Assembly (NCBI RefSeq): GCF_007990265.1
Contig: NZ_BJWH01000026.1
Span: 1-56,428 of the forward strand
Origin: Cellulomonas terrae
GTDB taxonomy: Bacteria; Actinomycetota; Actinomycetes; Actinomycetales; Cellulomonadaceae
Length of the DNA: 56,428 nucleotides
Reading direction: 5' to 3'
The translations under genes and the position numbers were made by a program. Shown here one piece after another: positions 56,428 to 56,428 of the stretch. The notes beneath the pieces are model-generated. The model was not told the DNA's origin. It worked only from the letters and a program-made list of their open reading frames with translations, and did no database searches. How positions within the stretch are numbered: the stretch's first letter is position 1; the number at the start of each line of letters is the position of its first letter.

Positions 56428-56428
56428 G

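Overview
The window is high-GC chromosomal DNA of an actinomycete. The FtsE-FtsX-M23-SmpB-tmRNA neighbourhood, the tmRNA tag ANTNRTDFALAA, the phosphatase/DUF3090/SCO1664-type kinase trio and the ROK-controlled sugar ABC operon all point that way. A secreted chitinase and the xylose-type transporter would suit a Cellulomonadaceae-like plant-polymer degrader, but the genus is an inference.

Region 1 (1-14168) is core genome: a phospholipase D-like protein cut by the window edge, an AlkD-type glycosylase, a GH18 chitinase, the conserved trio, an SDR, a MoxR-type AAA/VWA pair, a FucP-type transporter, small stress-type proteins and an RsmC/RlmG-like methyltransferase.

Region 2 (14169-39282) is a 25.1-kb genomic island inserted in the 3' end of the tmRNA gene ssrA. 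A perfect 26-bp direct repeat of the tmRNA 3' end lies at both borders (14169-14194 and 39257-39282). The original ssrA terminator is stranded beyond the left copy (14118-14164), and the element supplies a new one (39177-39221). I find no integrase. The cargo is almost all defence-like. It holds a matrixin-type membrane protease, a possible HEPN protein, a NERD-UvrD helicase, an XPB-like helicase, and a tightly coupled three-gene operon (1120-aa protein, 1806-aa DUF1998-type helicase, Cas4-like Fe-S nuclease) resembling the core of type II Druantia. Divergent from that trio is a second operon: cytosine-5 methyltransferase, DUF262 protein with a novel N-terminus, Z1 ATPase, DUF4420 PD-(D/E)XK protein and Vsr. 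One methyltransferase sits between two large helicase/nuclease modules. I regard this composite as the most likely 'new system' in the window.

Region 3 (39258-56428) returns to core genome: intact tmRNA, an HtrA-like protease gene interrupted by an in-frame TAG, a LigC-type DNA ligase, a 1223-aa methyltransferase/glycosyltransferase fusion, a DUF2207 membrane protein, smpB, an M23 peptidase, ftsX and ftsE. It ends with a ROK regulator and xylFGH-like transporter genes. Upstream of the transporter lie a palindromic operator and two LacI-like boxes. The window closes in a run of about eleven 8-bp tandem repeats.
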